Assembly (NCBI GenBank): GCA_963556255.1
Contig: OY744608.1
Location: forward strand, 66,960,678-67,024,677
Source: Allolobophora icterica
Taxonomy: Eukaryota > Annelida > Clitellata > Crassiclitellata > Lumbricidae
DNA length: 64,000 nucleotides
Reading direction: 5' to 3'
Below, one piece after another: positions 34,100 to 46,249 of this stretch. Within the stretch, counting starts at the first letter, position 1. Every line of letters starts with the position of its first letter. Both the position numbers and the translations under genes were made by a program. A model generated the notes under the pieces. The model was not told the DNA's origin, ran no database searches, and worked only from the letters and a program-made list of their open reading frames with translations.

Positions 34100-34458
34100 A
34101 TATAGAAAAGCTTACAGATGGTTATCAGATGGTTCTTTGGATGGCTGGTTCGTTGACTGGTTGGTTGGTTGGCTGGTTGTTTGTCTGGTTGGTTGGGTGA
34201 TTGACTATCTGGTTGCCAGTGGTTGGCTTGTTGTCTGGTTGGCTGGTTGGTTGGTTGTTTGGTAGGTTGGCTGTCTGGTTAGTTGGTTGGTTGTCTGGTT
34301 GGTTGTCCGATTGGTTGTCTGGTTGTTTGTCTGGTTGGCTAGCTGGTTGACTGGTTGTCTGATTGATTATCTGGTTGGTTGCCTGGTTAGTTAGGTGGTT
34401 GGTTGACTGGTTGGCTGGCTGGTCGCTTGGCTGATTGCTCTTTGGTTGTTTGGTTAGT
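34100..34458 (+). repeat. TTGG-type minisatellite, unit 1
   Basis: Tandem 4- and 12-bp units such as GGTTGGTTGTCT. The apparent WLVGWLV proteins are artefacts of the repeat. Confidence 0.95.
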
Positions 34459-34811
34459 TTCCGAATGTCACAATACAGATGATAAGCGTCGCCCTCCTCT
34501 TCTCTTGAGGTTTGGGACTGCCACGACTTGAGTACCTTTTTTATTAGTTATCACCATTCGTGCTCGACATTTAAAGCCAGCTTATGATTTCGAAGAATAA
34601 CAAGAAATACGGAATATATAGACACGGAAGAAACTAATTAAAGGTGTCTGAATTCAGCATTTAATTTACTAACGCTCTCTTTCACCGATTCTTGAATTTC
34701 ACGGCGAAACCACGCGTCAGAACCTGAAATGTATTTAAACGCAATTCTAGTTATCGTTAAACGGAATTAATGTAATGTTTATTATAACACGATTGTCGGC
34801 TTAAACATTTA

Positions 34812-34997
<186 letters not shown>

Positions 34998-35345
34998 TCG
35001 GATAATGCATGCATGTTTTAATTCCTTAGTTTTCGTATTGTCCTTCCATAGTTTTCTTTCTTCAGTGGTTTCGATGTCAGACTTGCACTGTTGTCCATGC
35101 GGACCTATTTATTTATAATCCGAATAACACGCTTAAAAGAGGTGGGCGGTTATTCCGAACAGTTCTCCCCGTTCTTGTGGCATAATACAGCTCCCTAACT
35201 CAGTCACTGCCGTATCCTGGGGGAGTGCCAGTCCCAAGCTATTAAATTGGATTGGATGTAGAGTTTAACGACAGTCTATGGCAACAACAAAAGACCGTTG
35301 GCGTCGACAAAAATTATCATGGCGTAGTATACAGCTTTAAAAGAT

Positions 35346-36755
35346 GTGTCGAATGTGAGCTGTATTTCAACTGTTCCTAGCGGTCCTTGTCTGCACACCT
35401 CTTTTAAACGATGGGAGACGTTTGTATTAGGATATCTATAGATAGAAAAGCTTACAGATGATTATATTACCAGATGGTTGGTTGGATGTCTGGTTGGTTG
35501 GCTGGTTGATTGGTTGGCTGATTGTTTGTCTGGTTGGTTGGGGATTGACTGTCTGGTTGCCAGTGGTTGGCTTGTTGTTTGGTTGTCTGGTTGGTTGTTT
35601 GCTAGGTTGGCTGTCTGGTTAGTTGGTTGTCTGATTCATTGTCTGGTTATTGTCTGGTTATTGTCTGGTTGACTGGTTGGCTGGTTGGTTGGCTGGTTTG
35701 TTGGCTGGTTGGTTGTCTAGTTGGCTGGCTGATTGATTATCTGGTTGTTGTCTGGTTAGTTAGGTGGTTGGTTGACTGGTTGGTTGACTGGTTGGTTGGC
35801 TGGTCGCTTGGCTCTTTGGTTGTTTGATTACTTAGCGGCACCCCCTCCTTTCTGGAGGTTTGGAACTGGCACGACTTGAGTATTTTTTATTAGTTATCAG
35901 CGTTCGTGCTCAATATTTAAAGCCATCAGAGGTCAATCCAAAGTTTAGCGAGAAAGACCGAATATATAGACATGGAAGCACCTAATTAAAGGTGTCTAAA
36001 TTCTACATTTAATTTGATAATGCTCCGTTTCACAGATTCTTAAGTTTCACCACGAAAGGACGCGTCAGAAACTGAAATGTATTTAAACGCAAATCAAGTT
36101 AACGTTTAACGTAATTAACGCAGTGATTATAACACGATTGACGGCTTAAGCATGTCAGCTATAATCCATTGTTTTGGATACACATATGGTAATTCTTTAT
36201 TTTCCGTATATAATTATTGTCCTTCAGAAGTAGTTTTCTTTCTTCACTGGATTTGTCGCTAGTTGCGTGAATATTATCCTACACAATAATATTGTCGATG
36301 CGGGACCACTTCAATTTATAGTCCGAAGAACACACTTAAAAGAAGAGTTTAAAATTATTTTTTCTGAACAGTTCTCCCCTCCTCTGATACAGCTTCCTAA
36401 CTCTGTCACTGCCGTGTAGTAGGGAGTGCCAGTCCCAAGCTATAAAATTGGATAGGATCCAGAGTTTAACGATGCCTTATGTCAAATAAAACCGTTGGCG
36501 TCGACATAAATTACTTTGGCATAATACAATGCTTTTAAAAGGCGTAGAATATGATCTTATTAATTTCGCAGAATAAAGCATCTGGCGACATCTTTTGGTT
36601 GACGTAAATCTCTGACAGAACCAGTTCATCGGATCTAATCTGTCGACGTATTTGCTTGTTAGTTGCTATTTAATGACGCTGTGGCATAACAAAGATGATA
36701 GATTGATCCACTGATTAGAGTCGCCCTCTGCTCCTGTCTTATGCAGACTTGTAAT
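35346..36755 (+). repeat. Triplicated segment, unit 2
   Basis: Same block order as unit 1, with a minisatellite at 35,473-35,828 and an uninterrupted ACGCGTCAGAAACTG block near 36,060. It has no TA expansion. Confidence 0.8.
35473..35828 (+). repeat. TTGG-type minisatellite, unit 2
   Basis: The same repeat unit as unit 1 in a different internal order. Confidence 0.95.
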
Positions 36756-37088
36756 CGGTGTCTAGGGTATAAATGATAACGGCACCATAGAAGTCATTAT
36801 TCACGCAGGACAGTCAATCGTCAGAAGTCACCGCTTCCACTGGTGGGCACCCGCATGCACGTAGTTCAATAATCATTACAATTTCGAGGTATGCTATCTT
36901 TAAACCGTTCCTTTGTTCCTCTTACGAAGCTTACTTTCCTGCAATTTAATAGGTGTCCCCACGAGACCCATCAGTCTCTTCGATGCCTTTGTCTGTTGTG
37001 ATAGGATCAGATGCAGTAGCTGTCCATCTCAACTGAACTAACGATGAGAGATGTTCGTATTGGGATATCTACTTACAAATGATTATCA

Positions 37089-37398
37089 GATGGTTGGTTG
37101 TCTGCTTTATTGGCTGGTTGGCGTTCTGGTTGTTGTCTGATTGGTTGTCTGGTTGGTCAGTTGTCTGGTTGGTTTTCTGGTTGGTTGTCTGGTTGGTTGC
37201 CTGGTTGGTTGGTTGGCTGGTTGGTTGTCTGGTTGGTTGGCTGGTTGTTTGGCTGGATGGTTGTCTGGTTGGTTGGGTGGTTGGTTCGCAGGTTGTCTGG
37301 TTGGTTGACTGATAGGTTTTATGGTGGGTTGTCTGGTTGGTTGTCTGGTTGTTGTCTGGTTGGTTGTCTGGTTGGTTGTCTGTTTGGTTTGTTAGTTT
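37089..37398 (+). repeat. TTGG-type minisatellite, unit 3
   Basis: Tandem GGTTGGTTGTCT-like units. Confidence 0.95.
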
Positions 37399-37673
37399 CT
37401 GCTTAACGAAGCTGTGTCACAACAAAGAATATTAGCGTCGCCTTCCTCCTTTCTCGAGGTTTAGGACTGGCACGACTTGATAACTTTTTTATTAGTTCTC
37501 ACCGTTCGCGTAGAATAGTCAAATTAAGTCGGAAATGCAGGAACTAAAGTTTAACGAATAAGGCCGAATATATAGATGTCTTAGCAAGTAATTAAAGGTG
37601 TCTAAATTCAACATTAAATTTACTAACGCTCTCTTTCACCGATTCTTACGTTTCACGACGAAACCACGCGCCA

Positions 37674-37765
37674 TTCATGAGAGCTGTAAATATACCACAC
37701 TAATTTCTGTTGACGTCAACAGCCTTTGATGGTATAAAATGTCGTTAAACTCTGGATCCATCCAT
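37674..37765 (+). mobile_element. SINE-like module (92 bp) with target-site duplication
   Basis: CCACGCGCCA stands on both sides (37,664-37,673 and 37,766-37,775), and sister units 1 and 2 have the site unoccupied. The module contains GAGCTGTAAATATACC, then GTTGACGTCAACAGCC, then TGTCGTTAAACTC and a GGATCCATCCATCC tail. It has no inverted-repeat termini, so it looks like a retroposon with an ATCC tail. Confidence 0.75.
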
Positions 37766-38050
37766 CCACGCGCCAGAAACTGAAATGTATTTAAGCGCAA
37801 ATCTAGTTATCGTTTAACGTAATTAACGCAATGTTTATTATATATAACACGTTTGACGGCCTAAACATTTCAGCTATATGTCCATTGTTTGGATCATGTA
37901 TGCACGTGATAATTCCTTGTTTTTCGTATTGTCCATCAGAAGTAGTTTTCTTTTTCCAGTGGATTTGTTACCCACATATTATGTCACACTATTGTCCAGG
38001 CGAACCTCTCTTATTTATAGTCTGAATAACACGCTTAAAACAGGTGTGTA

Positions 38051-39529
38051 GAAGACAACACCACAAGACGCACCCTATTCCCAAGACGCACTCCCATTTA
38101 TATCCAGACTGGCTGATACAGGAACGCAGCAGCCTACTTACATAATAAGACAGGTGTATCACGTGTCCATATGTTAGTATTAATGAGCGTCCTTTGTTCG
38201 GAGAGGAATGCGGTTTCTGAAGCAGAAGTAAGTTTTCGTCATGTTTGAACTTTTGAAGTGATAATTTAACAAGGCTTTTCTTCCATATTTACGAGGAGTT
38301 TAGGAATAATATTTCCCTGTGTTTCTTACCTACCTTATCAACTGCAAATGCGACAATGTGTATTTTTTTAATATGTATGGTGACCGAAATAATTATTGTC
38401 TTTAGTGTGGATACCCTTCTTCGCCCAAGACGCACCACTTGCCGTACACCCAAAACGAGCTCGGTGCGTTTTGGGTAGCCTACGCAAGTGTGGAATATCG
38501 GCCATTAACACGAATATGATCAGCAGAGATAGAATTAACTAAGTAATTACCAATGTCACTAGTCTGAGATCTTGACATCATCACTATACAAAAAAACACT
38601 GGTTGAGAAATACGGGAGGTTCAGTCACGAACTGTGTTTATACAGGGGCATAAAGATGATCTCCGTAACTAATTAAAACACGTGCCTCGTCAACTCAACG
38701 AGGAAATAGTTGAGAAGACTATGGGAGAGGTTAGCAAGGTTTTTATTACTCAACAAGGAAAAAAGACAGATAAAGAGAGGAACAGAGAGAGAGAGAGAGA
38801 CAGATAGAAACAGAAAAACAGAGAGACAGAGAGAAATTGGCTTATTTCAGAGATTAACAAATCTCGTGCAAGCAGGATCCGTACACGGGGACCTAAAATG
38901 GCGTGGCGCCTATTCAAAGGTGCAGCGGTGTTAAAAGATCTCACCCGATCAATTCATTAAAAAATAGTCGAGGCCATACGGTCGCTATCGAAAATCGCGT
39001 ACATTTATATTGCCGTTCGTTTGCCATACATAAATAAATTACCTCGGCTTTTAGACAGTATGCTTTTCCACAATACCGCCTGCTTTTAAAGATTTCTCAC
39101 GTGACACAGAAGTAGTTATTTCCATTTTTAAAGCGTAATATGACGTCACTAACAAACAAATGTCATGAATCGAATAAATAAGTAAGTTCGTAATCCAGCG
39201 CAGCGTTATCGCTATTGTCACTACTTCGGCGGTGCATACAATGTACAATGTACATACTGTGCCGTGTGTGCAAAGTATTCTGTTGAACTTAGGTTGATCT
39301 GTATGACCTGAAGCTATCAGAACGCCTGTGAAAGTGACGTCTCTCAAACCCCTCAAAACCGGGTTTCCACGCGTGGTTAGACCCGGTTTCGGGTTTGAGA
39401 ATGGCCGCGTCATCCCAGAGAGGGATAGAGAGTGCGCTTGGACCCACAACATTGGATTGCAGATCCAGTGCGTAATCAAGAACTGACATTCAACACTAAC
39501 ATACATCGGATCTAGCTGGGGTTCTTGGT
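38051..39529. other. Unassigned non-coding stretch
   Basis: It contains repeated AAGACGCACC phrases (38,060-38,460), a short GA-rich run near 38,790, and at 39.0-39.25 kb a repeat also present at 44.85 and 60.2 kb (GACGTCACTAACAAACAAAT). No gene is recognised. Confidence 0.4.
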
Positions 39530-40560
39530 CCAATGGGTGTTTCGTCTCACCAATACGCTGACGACACACAGGCTTACCTCCATGGTCCAGCCAACTCAGC
39601 TGCTCTTATTGTTGAACGCATCTTGGAGGCTTCCTCTGCTCTTGATCTCTGGTTGTCCTCAAATCGCCTCCGTCTTAACTATGATAAGACCAAGTACATT
39701 TGGCTCGGTAATCGTGTCCAGCTTGCCAGGATTGATGCTGACTCTCTGCGCCTTAGGTTTCCCAACGTGTACTTCCCCTCCTCTGTCTGTGATTTTGGAT
39801 TTGTCCTAGATCCTTCTCTTTCTCTATCTGATCTGTCAACAGTGTCTCTCGCTCGTGCTTTTACTATTTACGCCAACTTCGTGCCATTCGTACTCTTAGC
39901 TTCTCCCAACATGTTAACCAGCTTACCCGTAGCTGTTATTATCAACTGCGCCAGTTGCGGCTTATTCCTCGTTCTCTGTCTCATGATGCTACTGTCATCC
40001 TTATACATGCTTTTGTAACAAGCAGGCTGGATCACTGCAGTGCGATCTTGGTTGGTCTGCCGCTTGGATTGATTGGCCGCCTCGACCGGGTTCTTCGGTC
40101 AGCTGCTCGGCTTATTGGACGCATCCCTAAATATGCCCCTATTTCTGCATACATGCGTGATGTGCTGCATTGGCTCCCTGTCCCGCAGCGTATCTGTTAT
40201 ACGGTTGCTGTACTGGTATGGCGCTGTCTCTTAGGCTGTGCCCCGGCTTATCTGTGTGAGCTCTGCCGCCCGGTCTCTGATTCAGTTGGTCGGCGTGCTC
40301 TTCGGTCTTCTTCTGGGGGAGAACTTTTAGTCCCTCGGGCTCGCTCCACAATTAGGCAACGCCGGGATTTCTCTATAGCTGGGCCCTCCATTTGGAATGG
40401 TCTTCCATTAGAGATTCGCCTTCTCCCTAGGGGTAACACATCTGCTTTTTACAAGCTGCTCAGGTCTAATCTCTATTGCCGTGGCTGGGCCGGGAGCGCT
40501 TGTGAGTAGGTTTCTTGAAGGTGCGCTATATTAAATTTTTGAATGAATGAATGAATGAAT
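39530..40560 (+). pseudogene. CR1/L2-type LINE, 5'-truncated reverse transcriptase with GAAT tail
   Basis: The frame starts inside the palm at GVSSHQYADDTQAYLHG and runs through WLSSNRLRLNYDKTKYIWLG. A frameshift near 39,830 moves the reading to a second frame. That frame gives SRLDHCSAILVGLP, LHWLPVPQRI, RRALRSSSGGELLVPRA and FSIAGPSIWNGLPLEIR, and ends at CRGWAGSACE. The 3' end GCGCTATATTAAATTTT is followed by GAATGAATGAAT units. It inserted in, or next to, the receptor intron in the antisense direction. Confidence 0.88.
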
Positions 40561-40561
40561 T

Positions 40562-41165
40562 CGCCAGTCTCTTCCGCTGCATGCGATTGTGACCTTGGTT
40601 CATGCTCTGATCTGCACTAGAATTGACTATGGAAATGCCGTCTATATTGGCCTGTCCTCTACTAATACATCTAAACTTCAGTCCATCCTTAATGCTGCTG
40701 CTCGCCTCATAGGGGGCATCATGAAGTTTGCCCATATCTCTTCCTACATCCGGGACTCCCTTCACTGGCTTCCCATTCACCAACGCATCCAATTTAAGGT
40801 CCTTTCCCTCATGCGTAACTGTCTTGTTGGCTCAGCTCCACTGTATCTCAGGACTTACTGCACCCCAGTTTCCAGTTTGCTTGGTCGGGCCTCTCTCCGG
40901 TCATCTGCCCGTGGCCACTTGCTAGTTCCTTGGATGCGCACTGCTACTGCCCAGTCCTGTAGTTTTGCGGTTGTGGGCCCTTCCAGCTGGAACAGCCTCC
41001 CTCAAGGCTTTAGGCTTGTCCTCCTCTCTCTCTCTCCTGCCCAGTTTCGCAAGCGCCTGAAAACATTTCTCTTTGTCAGTGAAGACACTGACCCGGGTCG
41101 GGAGCGCCTCCGATTATGAGTGGCGCTATATAAATTATCGATTACAATTACAATTACAATTACTG
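40562..41165 (+). pseudogene. Second CR1/L2-type LINE tail with ATTAC tail
   Basis: A 176-residue open stretch reads LICTRIDYGNAVYIGLSS, ILNAAARLIGG, DSLHWLPIHQRIQFKVLSLM, SLRSSARGHLLVP and FAVVGPSSWNSLP, ending at RERLRL. It ends GGCGCTATATAAATTATCG and a run of ATTACA units. This is a different subfamily from its left neighbour, joined head to tail with it. Confidence 0.88.
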
Positions 41166-41329
41166 CCTCTATAAGCAACCTGCTCTCCTCTCATATAATT
41201 CGCCAGAAAGCGTCAGTTTTCATCATAGCATATTTACATCGAAACCATGACAAAAACATCGAAGATTAATTAGTAATATAATATATTAGTAATATAATAT
41301 ATTAATTATATCTGTAAGTATACCAAGAA

Positions 41330-42030
41330 ATAAAATAAATACCAAGAAGACAAAGGTTATGAAGATAAGCAAAGGAGAAGTAACAGCAGTTAGAATAACC
41401 ATAAATGAGAAGATATAGAACAAGTTGAGAGATTCTGTTACCTGGGAAGTATGGTAACACAAGACGCAAAGTGCCACGTGGAGATAAAAAGAAGAATAGC
41501 CATGGGAAAAGACGCATTCTATAAAGGAAAGGAACTCTTGAGAGGAAAATTAAACAGGAATCTGAAAAAGCGAATGGTGAAGACACTGGTATGGAGTGTG
41601 GTCCTGTACGGATCTGAAACATGGACTATAAGGGGGGAGGACATAAAAAGGCTAGAAGCCTTCGAAATGTGGATATGGCGGAGAATGGAGAGAATCAGTT
41701 GGACAGAGCATATAACAAACGAGGAGGTACTGCAAATGGTGGGAGAGGAAAGATCTACGATGAGGACAATTAGAGAGCGTCAAAGAAGATGGATTGGCCA
41801 TATAATGAGAGGAAATTCCCTGCTACGAGATATCATCGAGGGTAGAATGGAAGGGAAAAAGACAAGAAGAAGACCAAGAATGATGTTTCTAGACTGGATG
41901 ATGAAGAAGGACGGCTACAGAAAAATGAAGGAAGAGGCTCAACACCGAGAAGAATGGCGTCATTGGACATATGAACCTGGCTAAGGGCAGAGAACCTAAG
42001 AAGATCTGTAAGTTATAACACATTTATAAA
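41330..42030 (+). pseudogene. RTE-type LINE, 5'-truncated reverse transcriptase
   Basis: The open stretch reads [58 protein letters not shown] and [11 protein letters not shown], the thumb and C-terminus of RTE-like reverse transcriptases. The catalytic palm is missing. A 3' end with AATAAAGAGATCAAAA follows and reaches to within 20 bp of the receptor exon donor. Confidence 0.85.
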
Positions 42031-42048
42031 TAAAGAGATCAAAACTTA

Positions 42049-42505
42049 CGTTTAGTTGCGTTGAGTCCATTGACCGTTAACGTCGTCTGCTCAGTGACGC
42101 GTGATGGGTCTCTCATGCGTGTCGTCTTTCCACCGGAAGCGCCGGATTTCTCCTTCCGATCTACATCACATGGCGCACCAACATCCGATCCGTTCAACCG
42201 GATCCGTGAAGATTCCTGTTCTTCCAAACGAATCTCGGTTCCATTCCCCATGGCCGTGCTCACCGGAGCGTGACTGGAATTTGAACCGGAGACCGAAGGC
42301 GTATTCTGGGTGGAGCCAACTGGAGCGTGTAGATCTTGCGGATCTGTTTACGGACGACCGTGTAGATGTATCCGTAGATGGAGAACATGGCGAGGAGTGG
42401 CGGAAGGACGAAGCCGAAGAAGTTCATGTAGACCATGTATTCCATGTCGATGACTTCGGTGAACATACACTTCGCTCCGTCTTCGTGAGCATCCATCTTC
42501 CCTGA
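42049..42505 (-). CDS. Adenosine-receptor-like GPCR, TM5 / intracellular loop 3 exon (frameshifted)
   Basis: After an acceptor TATTTTCAG, the frame reads GKMDAHEDGAKCMFTEVIDM, then EYMVYMNFFGFVLPPLLAMF and SIYGYIYTVVRKQIRKI. This is the extracellular loop 2 cysteine, TM5, and the start of loop 3 in the form typical of adenosine receptors. This frame stops at 42,260. The neighbouring frame is open from about 42,330 down and reads as a Ser/Thr-rich loop (STQNTPSVSGSNSSHAPVST ...) to VNGLNATKR, where an excellent GTAAGT donor follows. A shorter version ending at GTGAGC (42,263) is also possible. TM6-TM7 is at 23.7-23.9 kb on the same strand. TM1-TM4 were not found in the window. The frameshift is a mutation or a sequencing error. 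Confidence 0.75.
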
Positions 42506-44189
42506 AAATACTTGGACACCTCTTTTTGATAAGGTAGCTGCCGTTTAAGAAAACTGTGGCAATTAGTAAAACACCTCTTTTAGATGGGTTCTTTAGAGTT
42601 TAATAATACTGTGTTAGAGAGTTACAAAGATGAGCCCCAGTGCTTCCACTCTCCATTTTCAGAAATCCCAAGATCTTGCCACAAAAATCCCAAGATTGTA
42701 CTAAAAATCCCAAGATTGTGCTAAAATCTCAAGTAGACCTAACTGTCAATGGTCGGCTTCGTAAAGAAATTGTTCATACACATCATGCTCTTTTTCGTTT
42801 CGTAGTTTTTAACGTGTTTGGCAGACTCTGCATGTTTCAGTAGTGCCGACCTCGACCTTAAGTTGCTGCATATTTGTCTCCTCGCCTTGGTTTAAACCAC
42901 AGTTTAAAATAATCAATTATCAGCCATTCCTCGTTGAACAGTTGTCTATACTATACCTTTGCTTTCTTACGCGGCTCGGCGCCAGTGTCGCCAGACTCAC
43001 GAGCAGAATCAGGCGATGCCATGACAAATTTAAAACTGTTACGACTTTACGACGATTTTTCCAAATTTAGGCGTAGTCATTTTCCTTTGATAATTGCGTA
43101 AAAACTTGAAACGTCAGCCTCGGCGGTAAAGTGTATGGAACTATTGATTACGGAATCTACGAAATGTACGGATGAATTATGACGTCATGTTCTTCACCAG
43201 ATAAGTGAAAGTAAGGTACAGAAGTAAACGACCAGTAGCCGTAGACACATGGCCAACGAGTGACTCAACGACAACAAGTGCTTCTTGTTATGATTCCATA
43301 TGAAATAGTAACATTATATTATGACTGTAGATCTTAATAAAAAATCCCCAGATTGCCATGGAAAATCCCCAGATCGCAAGACGATACGCCAATTCCCAAG
43401 ATCTTGGGAAAATTCCCAAGGAGTGGAGGCACTGATGAGCACTGTCGCTGCACATACAATACCATTATTGACTCTAAATGGTGCCAGTCCCAAGCTAGTT
43501 ATAAGAAGAGGCAGAGGGCGACGGTAATCATCTTTCATTGGTATGGTTTCTGTTCAACGACGTCGTGTCGTAGTGACGAAGATGACTAACGCCGACCTCC
43601 TCCTTTTTCCACGCTTGGGACTGGCACCACTTGAGTTCGGCAGTGGTAGAATGAGCTTTTGGGTGGATTTCAACGATTTAACGACATCTTGTGTCATCAA
43701 AAACCTTCCACGTCGACGGGAATATATTTCATTTACAGTTCTCACTAACAAGTGTAATTCCTACGCTAATTGATTAGTAGTTTCCAGTGTTTAACGACGT
43801 ATTGTGAAAGCCAGACAGGTCCGTTGACGTCTTCTTCCTTCATAGCCGCGACTTACATGTAGGACTGACACCACCAGAAAACGACAGTGACGGAGTTGGT
43901 AACTGATTTAATCCCACCGCTGAAGTAGAAGCGTCTTATTAAAGCTGCTCTCAATTCAACGTCTTATTATGTTTAACAGCATCTTGTGGCAGAAAAAGCC
44001 GTTGTTGTCGATAGAAATTATTTTAAAAATTGCTTAACGTTTCTATGGCATATTATACAATTCTTGTCTGAGATTACATGTGTAACGAGCTAGTAGTACA
44101 AGGCCGCTCTTTCGTGGTTCTTATACGGCAAATATCGAACTTAAAAGAGGTATGCAATTATTTTGAAAAGCTCTCACTGTTACCATGAC
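42506..44189. other. Non-coding stretch with opposed SINE-like modules
   Basis: It contains AATCCCAAGAT short tandem repeats at 42,645-42,735 and related ones at 43,340-43,420. A plus-strand module (GGTGCCAGTCCCAAGC) lies at 43,478, and a minus-strand module (TTCAACGACGTCGTGTC to GCTTGGGACTGGCACCA) at 43,552-43,633. No receptor exon was found here. Confidence 0.5.
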
Positions 44190-44660
44190 ATAGTAACCTT
44201 ACACTCCCACAGCATAATAACTCAGACGTTAGAAGGATGGATTCATCCGGAGTTTAAGGACATCTTGTGGCAACAAAGGCGATTGATGACAAAAGACTTT
44301 TAAAAGCATTTTCTTACCGTTTCTGTAGCATAAACAGATCTTCGAAGAGGTTTATGTCATACTAATACAGGCTGGATGGATCCAGGGTTTAACGACATCT
44401 TATAGCAACAAAGGCTGTTGACGTCGACAGAAATTGGTTAGGCATATTACAGCTCTAATACAGGCCGTTCTTCTGCTTATTCTTATAGGGCGAATATCAG
44501 ACTTAAAAGAGGTGTGCAATTATTTTGAACAATTCCCCGTTCCTATGGCATAATAGGCCTACAGCACAATAAATAAGACGTTAGAAGGATGGATGGATCC
44601 AGAGTTTAACGACATCTTATGGCAACAAACAAGGCAGTCGACGTCGACTGATTTTTGTAC
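44190..44660 (-). repeat. Cluster of short SINE-like modules
   Basis: Three modules with GGATGGAT, then AGTTTAAGGAC or GTTTAACGACATC, lie at about 44,236, 44,373 and 44,590. The phrases ACGTTAGAAGGATGGAT and TTAAAAGAGGTGTGCAATTA (or a close variant) repeat with them, which suggests local tandem duplication as well as insertion. Confidence 0.7.
44373..44454 (-). mobile_element. 82-bp SINE-like retroposon with 11-bp TSD CTAATACAGGC
   Basis: CTAATACAGGC lies on both sides (44,362-44,372 and 44,455-44,465). On the minus strand the insert starts AGCTGTAATATGCC and contains GACGTC and GATGTC, which can pair as a 6-bp stem with one G-T pair (44,420-44,425 with 44,394-44,399). It then has GTTAAACCC and ends GGATCCATCCA. 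It has no tRNA or 5S head that I can recognise. Confidence 0.75.
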
Positions 44661-46004
44661 AGTTCTTATTGTATGGCATAAGTTTTGGTCATAAATTATA
44701 GTTGCTGTTTATCGACACTGTATTGTAAAAAAGATGATTAGCGTTTTGGCTTAGGAAAACGCTCTTTAAATTCACTAATTTAGACAGTTTTCGTTACGTT
44801 TAAACAAAACCATCCAATTTACTATTATACGACTGCAAAAAGTACAACGCTAGTAAGCGTCATATTACGTCACCAACAAACAAATGTCTTGAACCGATTA
44901 GTAAGTAAGTGAGCAAACCAGCGCAGCACTTTCGTTATTATTACTACTATGGTGGTCTATATACAAGATTATTTCGCTGGAAATGATAGCCGAAGTAACT
45001 CTCTATGCTATACAAGATAAAGATTTATCGAACAGGCCTAAGCGAATATTTTGATTGAGATAGAGATAATTCTGAATTAGATTATCGCCATAAACATTTG
45101 CATTTTATTTGCATTAATACGCGGTATGCATTGGTGCATTTGAGATAGGATAAGCATTAGAATACGCTGAAGTAGATAGTTAGAAACTGATGACGTAAGA
45201 CAATCATTTGGGATCCATACGTAGACCATAACGTGCCGACAATTCATCAGATTGAGTGCTATTGTTTTCGACAGTTATGACTTTATATAGCAATATAGCA
45301 CCAGATTAAAGGTGTCTAAGTACTTAGTAATATTATAATCCAAGGTTCAACCTCGTCTCAGCACACCGTCAGCAGTTCAGGGTCCAACCACTTCGTTCAA
45401 CCCGCTCCTCTTCCGCCCTAACATTTCTCTGCCCTTCCACCACCTCAACGCTAAAATTTTTGATTTACTCAATAGCCATAGCTGTTCCACTTCTCTAGAA
45501 CAAACTCCCGCCAGTATTACGACAAATATCTGCTTCATCCTACAAACTCACCCAAATCCACCTCCTGCAATATCTTCTCAGGTCTTTCACTCAAAACTGA
45601 AAACACTGCTCTTTCACAAATCATGTCCCGATTCCTCCTCTTCCCCTAACCCACCGCACCGTTTCAATTCTAGACACCATCCGCCTTAGCCGTCTGACTG
45701 TCTGCCTGACTGACCCCTTGGAATCTTGACCTGGAACCGATTTCACCCTTCCTCCGCCTATCGATTATGATTTGACTGAGCGCCTGTAAATAAGTTGGTT
45801 CCCGCGACTTCGCTTTCTTGGATGCTGTAGAAATCTCGAGATTACGATTACCAAACGCCTTTGACGACAATTAAAAGAAATAGTTCATTTAATAATAATT
45901 TTCAAGTTCATTGACAAGCTCACTGACAAACAGTAAGTTACGTTGAAACATGACGGTAGAATTATCAAGACCTTAATTAGCAAACGTTTTGGCATCCTAT
46001 GAGC
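44661..46004. other. Repeats and a weak LINE tail
   Basis: 44.76-44.96 kb resembles 39.1-39.25 and 60.1-60.3 kb. At 45,350-45,660 the plus strand has phrases such as QTPASITTNICFILQTHPN that look like a decayed CR1/L2 C-terminus (a Ser-Leu-Phe-rich end with FTQN). 45,900-45,990 is the diverged retroelement 3' end also seen at 8.71 and 59.6 kb. Confidence 0.4.
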
Positions 46005-46249
46005 TTAACCCTCGGTGGCACCCCTTTTTGAAAAACACGTTTCAGTACCCCTGGGGGTCAAAAGGACCCCCACTATTTTAAGCATGTTTTGAGTGTAATA
46101 TTTCCAATGAAACAACTAATGCACAATATCAACATAGTAGATATAATATCTGAAGTCATAGCATCCAAATTAATATATATCATAAGAAGATATAGGTATG
46201 TGGTTCGTATCGATCTTCTTGACAAGGAAGCGTGTTCGAAAATATTCAA

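Larger units (their letters stand above)
36756..38050 (+). repeat. Triplicated segment, unit 3
   Basis: Same block order, minisatellite at 37,089-37,398. A 92-bp module is inserted in the ACGCG(T/C)CAGAAACTG block. Confidence 0.8.
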
